A stretch of 64,000 nt of DNA, taken from the NCBI GenBank assembly GCA_024509875.1, contig JAMPIV010012266.1, positions 186,001-250,000 on the forward strand. The letters are read 5' to 3'. Positions 1-11,586 of the stretch are shown piece by piece; position 1 is the first letter of the stretch; each line of letters begins with the position of its first letter. Under the pieces are notes generated by a model. The model did not search any database. It was not told the DNA's origin and was given only the letters and a program-made list of their open reading frames with translations. The position numbers were made by a program, and so were the translations under genes. This stretch comes from Oreohelix idahoensis (lineage: Eukaryota > Mollusca > Gastropoda > Stylommatophora > Oreohelicidae).

Positions 1-396
1 TCCTCAAGACATGCGAGATGCCAAGATTGTAACACTGTACAAAAATAAAGGAGACAGAAGTGATTGCAATAACTACAGAGGCATCTCTCTTCTTAGTATT
101 GTTGGTAAGGTTTTTGCCAAAGTCGTCTTAATGCGACTACACAAGTTAGCTGAGCGCATATATCCAGAGTCACAGTTTGGATTCCGAGCTGGTAGATCAA
201 CAACAGACAAGATCTCTGTACGCCAGCGTCAGGAAAAATCAAGAGAGGAGAAAAGGCCTTTATATATCGCCTTTATAGACCTCACAAAAGCATTTGACCT
301 GGTTAGTAGGGATGGACTCTTCACAATCCTCCTGAAAATATGCTGCCCTTCTAAAATGCTGGAAATGATAAAGTCATTCCATGACGACATGAAGGG
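1..396 (+). pseudogene. LINE reverse transcriptase fragment, first part
   Basis: The frame from 11 to about 390 encodes the fingers/palm start of a non-LTR reverse transcriptase: a YKNKGDRSDCNNYRGISLL block, an ESQFGFR block and a FIDLTKAFD block, which carries the first catalytic aspartate region. These blocks are typical of APE-type LINEs and match the intact LINE at 25437-29553 by eye. The reading frame stops because an LTR was inserted at 397; it resumes at 2800 once the LTR and one copy of the AAGGG target duplication are removed. The 5' part of the element lies outside the window. Non-functional. Confidence 0.88.
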
Positions 397-1264
397 TGTC
401 ATGAAATATTCTAATCCACATATATAAATTATTAGGTAAATATGAAGCCTAACAAATAAAATTAATAAAGAGAAGAGCAATGGAAAAATGACAGTGCTGT
501 CACAAGGAATGTACTCGAAATCCCCCTTGTTTTCTGCGTCGTCTGCAAATTGTAACGCTTTCACGTTGATATAAAAGCTTACTGTATTATTACCCGCTTT
601 CTTCAATGAAACGTGTGCTGTATTTCTTGGAAAAACATTGAGACGTACTGCGTAATGACCTAAATTAATCCTAACATTAATTATATTACGTTACCAAAAC
701 GAACGAACAGATGGACAAAAGGATAGCGAGAGGGGAGGGCTGAAAATCAGGAACGCATGCAACACGCGACGCGCGATATACAAATGCTGGCATCACGCGT
801 GTAAGTCTACAAGCACTAACTTTTTCAGACGGACAGTGATAAAATACACTACCCTTTCCCAGAGTTAGGTTTATAAATCATAACAAACTCTTATTAGAAA
901 AGATAACAATAGATGGGTTTACGTTTGAACACATAACAGTACCCAGACAGCACATCTTCCAAACAGGAGGTAGAAGAAATTACATATTTTGAACGCAGCC
1001 ACGTAGCTCCTTTAAATTAGTATTTTTGGGTTCCTTAGGGCTTGCTGACAAATAATATGTAAAACGTTACGCAAATAGTCCAGGAATTAATAAATTATAC
1101 CCAAAATAAAATATTGGGGGTGCCTGACAGCATAAAATCATTTCTGCTCATAAGATTTTTTTTTAACGTGTTTGAAAAAAATTTACGTTACAGAAATAGC
1201 CTACCATGTAAACTTCAAATTGATTGGAGCGCAACAAATGAAAGCCTAACCACGATTGGTCGGG

Positions 1265-1273
1265 CTATAAATA
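1265..1273 (+). promoter_or_regulatory. Candidate TATA box of the solo LTR
   Basis: CTATAAATA sits 280 bp before the intron-like donor and about 176 bp before an AATAAA. The same motif is at 16141-16149 and near 22349 in the other LTRs. A start about 25-30 bp downstream would place the AATAAA in R and the intron-like segment in U5. Confidence 0.5.
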
Positions 1274-1544
1274 CTATCTTGGTTGTTAGGGGAGACGGGA
1301 AAAGATAACATTTTTTCAAACACTTATCGAAACGTGGCTCATTGGCCAGTCTCGCTGATATACACACTTGGGAGCGTTAGTTCGAGACCACTTGTTTAAA
1401 TGATCCTGATAAAGCATCAGTGCGTTGAAGCCAGCTAACATTTGGCTAAATAAAAGCCTGGAAGATAAGCAGAAGGAAATTTGTGCCAGTTTGTGCCAGA
1501 ATTCATTGCTAATCAACGTATCTGTGTTATTCGTATGAATTGTG

Positions 1545-1930
1545 GTAAGCTTGAACCATTTAATATCTTTTAATGAAAATTGAATGTGAATTGTTGATTT
1601 ATGCCTGTATATATATATGTGTAGTTCAGTGGCAAACGTGAGGTAAAGCCTAAAATGCTCCAGCCTGAACAGAGGGTGTCGGAGAGAAGTAAAACGGCAT
1701 GGAATGGCCAAACAGTACACTGACACCTGGATGATTGACTAGAAAGAAATAATGCTGGAAGTGCAGAGGCGTAGTGACCATTAAGGATGGTAATGCTGGT
1801 ATAAAGTATTTCAGATGAAGCTGACTGTTGGCCTAACGCTCTGAACGCAATGTTTGTGCTGTATTGTGATCAGTGTAAAAGAGAATATAAATTAGTTATG
1901 AAGTAGAAGGTACATCCTTCTTGATTTCAG
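1545..1930 (+). other. Candidate spliceosomal intron inside the solo LTR
   Basis: The segment begins GTAAGC and ends TTGATTTCAG. The upstream flank GAATTGTG and the downstream flank GGACAGTGG are directly joined in both LTRs of the full-length family A copy (junctions 16421/16422 and 22628/22629). I see no terminal inverted repeats, no tail and no target duplication beyond one ambiguous G, so it does not look like a DNA transposon or a retroposon. A CCTAAC motif that could serve as a branch site lies near 1832. That it is an intron is inference from the exact GT...AG boundaries and the precise absence elsewhere. Confidence 0.7.
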
Positions 1931-2799
1931 GGACAGTGGTCTTGATGGTAGTGAGCAGCACCTAGTCAGAGATTTGCTGAATCCAGAGTCGGACAGCATA
2001 CTCCTTGGTCTTTTAGCTATCAGTGAGGTGTCTCCTGAGCCCAGAGGAGAATTCGAGCAGAGGAGTCCTTTCCTGCCGCCATCACTCAAGATAAGCAGAG
2101 TTGGCCAGCTGAGCTCAACATTATGTCCCCTCATCTTGAAATAACTTTATAAAAATACTATTCAGAGGGGAATTTACTTGTCTTAAAATCAGGAACTGTG
2201 AACATCTCCAATACTGGTCCCTAAAGACAAACTATTGAAGTCATGATGACAAATACCAACAGAGCTTGAACAAAACAAAACCAGTATTACCTCATTTTAC
2301 TACTACACAACTGACACACATAGAACATTTGTACTAATATATGTCACTACAATATTCATATTAAATACATTCTGTACATAACTTGTAATTTAAATTGATT
2401 GTGATTCCTGGTTCCCTTGTAGTTGAATCAGGACACATATTCATTCATGCCAGTAATGAATACATATTGTTATTCGAAAGTTTATCAGTGACTCTTTTAA
2501 GATATCTTTGTAGAGTGTTATATGTATGTGAGTGTCACAGTGTTGTCAAGAGTAGTGGATTAAATTAAATTGTTTATCTGTCTGTTGTTGTGACTTACAC
2601 TACACCATACTCATACCCTAGACACATAACGTAGCATCACACTATTCCAGAATAATTCTGACTGAGATATATAGATATGTGGTAGCAAGTAAGGTTATCT
2701 ATAATACACTACTCTTAATAGATATAGATACCTTCACAGCTGATCTCAGTCAGTACACTAAGTTCCCTATAAATATTTATAACTTTCCACTTCACCACA

Positions 2800-3955
2800 A
2801 AGGGAACAGTCCAATATGCTGGAAGCACGTCACAGCCCTTTGACATACGAAGTGGCGTTAAACAAGGCTGTGTTCTGGCTCCGACCCTCTTCTGGATCTT
2901 CTTTGCCTTACTCTTGAAACATGCATTCAGAGATGCAACTGAAGGAATATGCCTTCACACTAGGTCAGATGGCCGTCTGTTTAATCTTTCAAGGCTGAAG
3001 GCAAAAACAAAAATCAGAAGGGTCACTATAAGAGACTTGTTGTTCGCTGATGATGCTGCAGTCGTCACTCAAAGCCAACAGGAGCTTCAGAACTTGATGA
3101 ATCGCTTCACTAAAGCATGCAAGGACTTTGGCCTCACAATAAGTCTAAAGAAAACGAATGTGCTGAGTCAGTATGCGGGTGCTGCACCAGTTATCACTAT
3201 CGATAACTATGAATTGGCTGTGGTGCACCACTTCACATCTAGGGTCTACCATCAATGACAAACTCTCACTGGATACAGAAATCGACAGCCGCATTGGCAA
3301 AGCTGCAGCTACCTTTGCCCGCCTCACATCGCGTGTTTGGGGAAACTCCAAACTCACAATGAAGACCAAAGCTGCGGTATATAATGCCTGCGTCACCAGC
3401 ACACTCCTACATGGCAGCGAGACCTGGACGACCTATGCTAAGCAAGAAAGAAGGCTCAATACCTTCCATTTACGGTGTCTACGCCGCATCCTCGGCATTT
3501 CGTGGAAAGATAGTGACAAATGTCGAGGTCTTGTCACGTGCTGGTCTTCAAAGTATGTATGCACTGCTTAGACAGCGCAGACTTCGCTGGCTTGGCCATG
3601 TTCGCCGCATGGAAGATGGTCGCATCCCAAAAGATATCTTCTACGGACAATTGACAGATGGCAAGAGAACAGTTGGGCGACCACAGCTGAGGTTCAAAGA
3701 TGTGTGCAAGAGAGATATGAGGGCGCTGGACATGGATCCAGCAACATGGGAGGATGAAACTGTCGATCGCACTAAGTGGCGATGCTGTTTACGGCGCCAC
3801 CTCAGATTGGGCGAAGAGAGGCTCACACAACAAGCAGAGGAGGGGAGAAAACGTCGAAAGGAGCACCAGGAAAATAAGCAGCTGAGGGCTGTCACCTCAG
3901 GGGCGCATTCCCATAGTCAGTTATGACTGAAGGGGCTATTATTATTATTATTAGT
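2800..3955 (+). pseudogene. LINE reverse transcriptase fragment, second part to the 3' end
   Basis: The reading frame of 1-396 continues here after the solo LTR. The visible blocks are SGVKQGC, the catalytic LLFADDA near 3043, a LGSTINDKLSLDTEI block, HGSETWTTY and the C-terminal LRWLGHVRRM with a GKRTVGRPQLRFKDVCKRD stretch, ending near 3925. Two frameshifts break it, near 3230 and near 3515. The element ends in a short (ATT)n tail around 3938-3953. The arrangement matches the C-terminal half of the LINE at 26659-29484 but lacks a recognisable C-terminal zinc finger. Non-functional. Confidence 0.88.
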
Positions 3956-5060
3956 ATAGCTCTGTTTAGAGTGTGTGTGGTAATCTGACTGAGACAAACG
4001 TGCAGTACTTTAAAATGATTAAATCGAAGTTAAATTTGTAACATTACAAATAACAAAATTTAATAATCACTTAAGTTTTAACAGTTGGAAAATAATTTGA
4101 ATAGTTATGGATAAAGAAAAGTTATCATGACAGTCTTTAGGGAATGTGAGATGTTAAAAGAAGTTCAAGTGGCAGCATATATTTGAACTGCCAATAATGG
4201 TTCTGCTCCTTCTTATTTGTTGGTTCTTTTCACTCTGCTCACGCTCGTCTCTGATCAAGGTTGTCGGGGGTAGCTCGTTTCCCAGAAATGTCAAGGAGAG
4301 TCTACCAAGTGGATCCTTCGTCTTAAAGCTTAGGCCACGGTTCCCTTCTTGTTCCAGAGATAGTACTTTCTGCTGGTACCACCAATAACTATGGTAAAAG
4401 AATAGAACGAAACGCTCTTCTGAGTATGGCGTTTTCCACCCCATAGTTATGGGTTCCTATCTTCCCATACCACCATCCCAATTACTCAGAATTTACCCTC
4501 GATGAGAATTACATTTAATCCCTCGGGATAAAACTTTCTTTACATTTAAATAGAATAGCTTTCATCGTTACTTTATATTCAAATGAAAAGGTTAATAACA
4601 CAGATATAGTCTGTTTCCATATACATCTCCACTGATTGAAAAGTGTTAACAATATAAATTGAATATGTTTTCATTTATGTTTACACTGATTGAAAAGTTT
4701 GAAACTTCCATTACTTTAAAATGAATATTTTCACATAAACATTTACACTGGTTTAAAGCTTGAAAACTTACATTAATTTTAAAGTGACTATGTTTATAGG
4801 GACATTTACACTGCTTTGAAAATGTAAGTATTATACTTAGAATGTACATCATTTCTTTCATCTTTCTCTCCCTGCTCCATATGGAACCTGGAACTACTTT
4901 ATGCTCTTAGTTCTCTTTACGAAACTAGCAATAAAGCAATCACCAGCCCGTGCAGCGGTGGTTCATGAATCATCATTCTATATGCTGAGGTTGCCAGCCT
5001 CAAATGACTTTGACATCCACTAGCGAGTTTCACATATTAAAATTAACATGGTAATATATA

Positions 5061-5062
<2 letters not shown>
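3956..5062. other. Unassigned AT-rich DNA with a degenerate 61-bp repeat
   Basis: No gene recognised. Within 4620-4860 there are about four degenerate copies, spaced roughly 61-63 bp, of a unit containing TTTACACTGNTTNAAA (for example near 4680, 4741 and 4804). Otherwise I see nothing. Confidence 0.5.

Positions 5063-5137
<75 letters not shown>
5063..5137. repeat. (TA)n microsatellite
   Basis: An uninterrupted run of about 37 TA dinucleotides, with no transposon found next to it, unlike the (TA)n tracts near 34300-37030. Confidence 0.97.
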
Positions 5138-5140
<3 letters not shown>

Positions 5141-6129
5141 ATTTCACATGTTAGTAATAAAATATGAAATGTAAATCACAACTTACGCCAATCCTGACTC
5201 ACAAACGTTTTGCTCAGATGAATAAAAGAGACTTGAATCGGCCTCTTACACGCGTTTGAGGTGTCTTTAATTTAATAAGTCCCTCTCTGACTTCATGTGT
5301 GGTCCTTCAGTTTCGTCAGTCCGGTTTCCTTATTTAAAATGTTAGAGATTTCCTGGGCTATATTGCAAGTCCTGATAAATACTCCAATAAAAGGTGTCCG
5401 GTATTTTAAGAAAGAGTTTTGAATTCTAATTCTTCATTGTAGCAGTCTGGTGTCTTGGCGAGCGATTTCTCAAGTGAAATAGCTTGAGAAAATGATCAGA
5501 TTATATTCCCTGCCTTCCCACGCCTTCGTTTGTTATAAGCTATCAAAAAACTCCAATCATTTTCAAACAGGCGGGTTATGGGATAATTTCAAAATATTCC
5601 GACATCGGATAATTTTGAACGTAAGGCAGAGGTCAACTCTCCCATATATGGTAATAAGATGTCCGATGCTCTTGTGTACAAACTTCCAAACACACCGGTA
5701 TCCGCATATGACTATGTGTTCGAGATGTAGCAATCTTACTTTTATCTAAGTAATCTTGTCATCCATGTCTTATCGGTGATTAAGCCGATAGCGCTAGCCG
5801 ATGTACGTGTTAATCTGCCGCGCCTATAGCCAACAAATCTAGGCAGCGCCAAGCAAATGTGATTATTATCACCTACAGGGAGTGTCGAATGATTTGATAA
5901 AATCAAATATCTGCTACTTAGCAGAAAAATAACGAAGAAAGAAAGAAAGAGAAGTGCGACAATTGAAAGCAAATAATAAAAATCAGTACCAAAAATGTAC
6001 CGATACTGCTGGAGTGAAACAAAGATCGATAGGGGCCGCCCCGTTTTGTCTCAGGGACCACCACTTCCATTTTGTTCATATTGTTTGTTGATGTTTTTGT
6101 GGCTCAAAGTATCTATAGCGTGGGGCAGA
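5138..6129. other. Unassigned intergenic DNA
   Basis: Short open frames only, none with recognisable domains. I see nothing assignable. Confidence 0.5.
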
Positions 6130-6345
6130 CGACCCATGTATGTGCCATTGGAACAAGAGATAAGATCGCACACTGAGGAAACCTGTTGACAGCATTATCA
6201 GGTAATCATTGTTCTGTAATCCCCGGGGTAAGAGAAGAGAACAGGGAGAAGAAAGACACATAGAGAAGAGAACAGGGAGAAGAAAGACACATAGAGAAGA
6301 GAACAGGGAGAAGAAAGAAACATAGAGAAGAGAACATGAGACAAA
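6130..6345 (+). pseudogene. LINE C-terminal fragment with a 31-bp tandem repeat
   Basis: The translated VPLEQEIRS stretch (near 6140-6170) and the following GAAACCTGTTGACAGCATTA parallel the LINE copy at 55259-55882 (VPVEQEMRR, then RKPVDSITRQ). From about 6232 a 31-bp unit beginning AGAGAAGAGAACAGGGAGAA is repeated roughly 3.6 times. This unit sits where the parent LINE encodes the basic GKRGRGRPRS stretch, so the tandem repeat has grown out of LINE coding sequence. Confidence 0.7.
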
Positions 6346-7714
6346 CATGAAAGGAATGAAGAGAATTTGGTAAGATTATGAATAGATCGTACTTGATAGG
6401 AAGGCTTGGTATGAATTTGTTACAGGCATATGCTCCTCATGGAGCTAAGACGGTAATGCTGTTGCTGATGATGAATGTCAGGTAGTGTATGTGGGAGAAT
6501 GATAAACAGAGTGTAGGTTGAATGAATACTACTGTTGCTAATGTGACATGCTAGTGTCTGGGTTAGTTAGATGATAGTTTAGTCTCATTTAAATGGCTGA
6601 GCAGTGTTCAAGACTGTCGTGAGTTAATGAATGGTTTCAGTTTGTGTGGGTTGTTATGATGGTAGAGGGAGATTCGGTTGAGCTCGTGTAAGCAGTGCAG
6701 GCGGTGAGCAAGACTGAGAGTGTACCAAGACATTTGAGGATGATGAGAATTCGAACTTGTAAAGGACAGTTGATCGTGGCTACATGAATTGTGAAATATC
6801 TGCGATATTAAATGACAGTTTGTCAAGAGTTTCCTGCCAATTATTATTGCCAGTGGTTACAGTTGGAGGCTGTGTGATCACTGTTATGATTGTTTCTGCA
6901 ATTAGCCAGGACCTGTACATATTGAACTCAATGCATTACGAGCCAGTCTTTGGACTGTATACCAAGTTTTGTTCAATCATTGATGTTCAATGTCCCTTAA
7001 ATGTTTGCTGTGGATCAGTTGAGTGTGTTGCCAGTAAAACAGCACGAGTCTACGGCACATACCACTAGATACATGTAAAGAGTCTGTGCCACTGATGATG
7101 ATAATGATGAAGTAAAACACATACAACATTTACAGTAATCTTAAAGACGCGGAGAGGCAGCAGGCAGATAAGGAAATGACACAATGGATGTCCCCCAGGC
7201 ACAGCAGGACAGACAAGCACTCACTCACCCAACATTAAAGTGACGAGTTTGAATATCTTCTCCAGCTGTTAGCACCGGCAACAAATAAAAGATCGAGGCA
7301 AGTCTGGACATTTGAACTATCGGGGAAAAAAAAACAAATCCAAGAAAATTGTCTTGTCAGGATTTGATCAAGTGTAGACAGACACTAACTGCCTGGTCGC
7401 GCGTTTGCTTTTAAAAAAATATCGATTTTGTGTCGCCTTGTCCAAATCTTTTGTTCCGCTGTCTTTTCAAAAACTGAAAATACGGATTGACCGACAAGGG
7501 AACAAATAGAACAATAGTACAGAAAGACAAGGGACTATGAAAATGTGTTCCAAAGAGAATAGTTTAAAAAAGGTTAACAACAAGGTCTTTCATTAGGGAC
7601 GTGGATGTAAATAAGGGATAAATTAGTACAAGGTCTCTTGTTTGATGAACAGGCGGCATATAAGACAAACGTTAAAATATACGGGACATACGTGTACAAC
7701 AACATCAGGCTTAA
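6346..7714. other. Unassigned intergenic DNA
   Basis: No protein similarity or repeats that I can name. One 94-codon open frame at 6784-7068 shows no recognisable motif. Confidence 0.5.
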
Positions 7715-8357
7715 GCAGATTCCAGAGTTCTAATACCTAGGAAGCATTTTTTACTGACAATGGAAGATTTGACAGAGAAACTGAAACAAGATGTCAACAA
7801 ACCAGTGCAATGACTCACCAACTGTCACCACAACTCAAACATCAGAACATCAATATGGAAACTAAACAACAGCTGATAAATAGTACATTCTTACCAACTC
7901 TTTGCTACCAGTGTCGAACATGGTCCCTGACCAAAACACAAGAAGGAAAAATCACATCATGTGAGATGAAATGTTTGAGAAAGGCTATTAATGTTTACCA
8001 CCAGGAGAGAGGCAGGATGGGAAATGATGACGTCAGAAAAATGGTGGGAACTACATCCTGTATCAAGTATATAGAGAGACAGAAAATTAAGTGGTTTGGT
8101 CATCTCATGAGAATGGCACCGGATAGATTACCACTACTCGCCTACAACACTAGAAGATCTGGGTTCCAAGAACGGGGAAGACCAACAGACAGAAGGATAG
8201 ACAACATCACAGATATCCTACAACTAACACGGGGAAGACCAACAGACAGATGGATAAACAACATCTCAGACATCCTACAACTAACACGGGGAATACAGCA
8301 GCCGTAGCGACACATTTGGCTCAAGAACACAAATATCATCTCCCCACGACGCTTCAT
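7715..8357 (+). pseudogene. LINE C-terminal fragment with an in-frame 57-bp duplication
   Basis: The open frame 7810-8307 (165 codons), preceded after a frameshift by YLGSIF-like sequence near 7735, is the post-RT C-terminal domain of a LINE. It shows QLINSTFLPTLCYQCRTWSL, KCLRKAINV, the DVRKMVGTT block and IKWFGHLMRM. At the end a GRPTDRxIDNITDILQLTR module occurs twice, encoded by a 57-bp (19-codon) direct duplication covering about 8176-8289. The same family in inverse orientation lies at 30963-31285, and the same module underlies the minisatellite at 25090-30860. Confidence 0.85.
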
Positions 8358-8379
8358 GACTATAGTGGAAGGTTACAAG

Positions 8380-9110
8380 TAAAGTACTAGTACATGGTCT
8401 CTTGATTGACAGATGGACATAGAAGGTATACTGTGAAAATATATGGGATATACTAGTACATAGTCACTTGATTGACAGATGGACATAGAAGGTATAATGT
8501 GAAAATATACGGAATATACTGGTACAATATGTCTTGATTGATAGATGGACATAGAAGGTATACTGTGAAGATTTCTGGATTGACAGACGGAAATATGAGG
8601 TATACTGTGAAAATATACGGGATATACTAGTACATGGTCTCTTGATTGACAGATGGACATAGAAGGTATACTGTGAAAACAGACCGGGATATACTAGTAC
8701 AATATTTCTTGATTGATAGATGGACATAGAAAGTATACTGTGAAAATATACGGGACATTCTAGTAGAAGATTTCAGGATTGACAGATGGAAATAAGAGGT
8801 TTACTGTGAAAATATACTGGATATACTAGTACAATATTTCTTGATTGATAGATGGACATAGAAGGTATACTGTGAAAATATACGGGATATACTAGTACAT
8901 GGTCTCTTGATTGACAGATGGAGATAGAAGGTATACTGTGAAAATAAATCAGGATATACTACTACAATATTTCTTGATTGATAGATGGACATAGAAGGTA
9001 TACTGTGAAAATATATGGGATATACTAGTACATGGTCTCTTGATTGACAGATAGACATAGGAGGTATACTGTGAAAACATACGGGATACACTGTATTCTT
9101 TAATTCCCAT
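8380..9110. repeat. 66-bp tandem satellite, about 11 units
   Basis: The AGATGGACAT core recurs at 8411, 8477 and 8543, exactly 66 bp apart, and on to about 9100, with some units truncated to near 40 bp. Each unit also carries TCTTGATTGACAG and GGTATACTGTGAAAATATA. Unit variants alternate between ATGGTCTC and AATATTTC, suggesting a two-unit higher-order pattern in places. The array lies directly between two LINE fragments and begins about 20 bp after the end of the LINE piece at 7715-8357. Confidence 0.93.
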
Positions 9111-9119
9111 TTAAGCATT

Positions 9120-10090
9120 GATTTAAAGGCATGCAACATTATAACAGAATTAGCAGCCAAATAGGAACGTTTCTGCAAGTAACAAAGGGTGGCAGTCAGG
9201 GATGTGTGCTGTCACCGGATCTGTTCAATCTGTACAGTGAAAATATAATGAGATCTCTAGAGGACATGCCAGGAATATCATTTGGCGGACATAATATAAA
9301 CAACTTGAGATACGCTGATGATACAGTCTTAATAGCAAAAAGTGAAAAGGAGGTGCAGAAAATGGTTGATACAATAGTGACAGCAAGCGAAAATAAAGGC
9401 CTCAGCCTTAATAGCAAAAAGACAGAAGTAATGGTCGTCTCAAAGAAAAGGGCTTCCCCAGAATGCACTATCAAAGTAAATGGAACAGTTTTAAAACAGG
9501 TCAATAAATTCAAATACCTGGGCACATTAATAACAACGGATGGAAGATGCATCTCAGAAGTGAAGAGCAGAATAGCTCAGGCAAAAGCAGCATTCTATAA
9601 AATTAAGGGTATTTTATTCAACAATTATTTGACATTGGAAGTAAGAAAAGTTCTTCAGTGTTATACAGAACCAATCCTGACATATGGGAGTGAGTCATGT
9701 TTAATTAGTAAACAAATAGGGAAGACACTAGAGGCCACAGAGATGTGGTTTTACAGAACAAATTTTAAAAATACCATGGACAGCCAAAAAGAGTAATGAG
9801 GATGTCCTGAAAGCGGCCAATGCACAAAGGAAACTTATTTCACAAGTTAGAAAGAAGCAATTTACTTTATTTGAGAATGTTATGAGGCGACGAAAGCTGG
9901 AATATACCATAACAACATGTAAGATTGAAGGGAAAAGAGTAGAGGAAGACAAAAAGAGCAAATACTGGACAGTTTGACATCGTGGCATGGAAAGAAGTCA
10001 ACAGTAGAATTGATAAATTGTACTGGATACAGGAAGTTGTGGAGAGACATTATCTCCTACGCCACTTGGCATTGTTCTTGAAAAAGAACA
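9120..10090 (+). pseudogene. LINE reverse transcriptase 3' half fragment
   Basis: The open frame 9131-9796 (221 codons) encodes a VTKGGSQGCVLSPDLFNLYS block, the catalytic LRYADDTVLIA, LNSKKTEVM, KYLGTLI and ILTYGSES, the palm-to-thumb part of a non-LTR reverse transcriptase. After 9796 the frame is lost, but LINE-like coding continues in other frames to about 10075 (including a TSWHGKK-like stretch near 9980). The N-terminal endonuclease and first RT motifs are missing. Decayed copies of the same family are at 11225-11500 (reverse), 37450-37625 (reverse) and 62400-63660. Confidence 0.88.
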
Positions 10091-11224
10091 TTATAACGTA
10101 ATAACAGCATACATTTACAGTTTCCAATCATAATAAAAACTAAGTATGGTTACAAAAAACAAAACAAAAAAAGTAATGAAAAAAAAATCAACAACTATAA
10201 CAGGAAAAACAAAGCACAACATCCATGCAGTATATCAGACACACATTCTAAACATAATCAGTGGCAGGTCCATTCTCACATACATAACATCATATAATAA
10301 TAGGACATAGATATAATAACAATTATTCATACAGAAAAATAACGTACGCGGAACGAGCAGGAGAGGAAAACAAAAGTTGACACATGGATGAGATGTGCAC
10401 AGGCAGGCAGATAGACAAACAGACAGTGCCAAAGACAAAAGTTACAAATGTGCAACAAATATACATTTTCTGTTAAATGTTAATTTTATTGTTGCCAGCA
10501 TCTCATAATTAAAGCCCAGTCCGACAAATTACTGCTTCCCTTTTCCCCGTCGTTTTCGACGGAACATCATGCCAATAATGTATATTAGAAGTTAATCTGA
10601 CAAACTTTACAGAGACATCGAGTGCAGAACTGTCGAACATTTTAGAGGTTGTCAATAAATATATTTCACTACGACCTGCAGTCTCAACGACTACTGCTCA
10701 TTATGGACAGGCCGCACTGTGAGCTTATCCCTGGTATCTCCGGCTGGTGTGTCAGATGTCAATCACGTGTCAGGGCTGTCAGTGCACGGAGTGGATTTTG
10801 TTGGCGTCATAAGCCGGCACTGACAGAAAATCGATGCTACTGTTCGCTGGTAGATTTCAAGTAAGAAAAACCACTTTCAATAATGGTTTTTGTGTATGTG
10901 TGTGTTTGGAAATCCTAATTTCTTTCTATGTATTAATAGGTTGTATAACAAAAAGCAAGGACTTTGATACTTGGCTTAAAAGCGTAGTATGATGATGATA
11001 GGAAACTCTATACAGAGCGATACAACAGGAGGAAATCTGATCATCAGAAGAGTCCCCCGTCGATCAAGTGTTTCGGCCTTTGTTCTCCTTTACACTCTAA
11101 GGGGGGCGGGCCCACCTGGGTCATGACTCCCAAGTGTCTCAGCCTCCTGTTGTTTGTGCAGAAAATAGTGATAACAGAAGAATATTGTCAAGTAGTCAAC
11201 ATGATCAATCGCAGACAGACTACT
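10091..11224. other. Unassigned intergenic DNA
   Basis: No recognisable gene or repeat. Confidence 0.5.
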
Positions 11225-11500
11225 ACTGTAGATAGGTAGCTTTCTTCAAGTACCATGCAAGGTGGCGTAGGCGATAATGTCCCTCCATAGCTTCTAGTCC
11301 CGGATCGTGTTTATCAATTCTGTTGTTGACGTCTTGCTATGCCACTACGTCAAACTGTACATTATCTTCTCTTCTTTTTGTCCTTCTCTAGCTCTTTTTC
11401 CTTCGTCGTTTCTGCTGTCACAACGTGCTCCTGTGCTCCTCTTCTCATAACATGTACAAAGTAAGATTTATTTGTTGCACAAAAAGTACTTCTTCTCTCT
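11225..11500 (-). pseudogene. LINE 3'-end fragment, reverse orientation
   Basis: On the minus strand this matches the 3' end of the LINE at 9120-10090. Shared landmarks are AGAATTGATAAA, GGGACATTAT and CCTACGCCA, in the same order. Only the last part of the coding region and the 3' end remain. Confidence 0.75.
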
Positions 11501-11521
11501 GATTTCAGATAATGTTTTACA

Positions 11522-11569
<48 letters not shown>

Positions 11570-11586
11570 CTTTTTCTCTCTCTCAG
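11522..11586. repeat. (CT)n microsatellite
   Basis: An almost pure CT run with a few TTTC interruptions, immediately upstream of a LINE remnant. Confidence 0.95.

Larger units (their letters stand above)
397..2799 (+). mobile_element. Solo LTR of family A, containing a 386-bp intron-like segment
   Basis: This 2403-bp segment starts TGTCATGAAATATTC and ends CTTCACCACA. It aligns end to end with the two 2.0-kb LTRs at 15266-17291 and 21475-23498. It is flanked by the 5-bp target duplication AAGGG (392-396 and 2800-2804), so it is a genuine insertion into the surrounding LINE, reduced to one LTR by recombination. It is about 380 bp longer than the other LTRs, entirely because of the segment 1545-1930. 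It also carries scattered substitutions relative to them, so it comes from a different, probably older, source. A TATA-like CTATAAATA lies at 1265-1273 and AATAAA at 1449-1454. Confidence 0.93.

Noticed and set aside
1316..1726. 136-codon minus-strand frame in the solo LTR
   Set aside because: It crosses the intron-like boundary, has no domain, and is antisense to the LTR. Best taken as chance.
1545..1930. A short DNA transposon or SINE inserted in the solo LTR
   Set aside because: No inverted repeats, tail or target duplication were seen, and the ends fit GT...AG exactly. Kept as an intron candidate instead.
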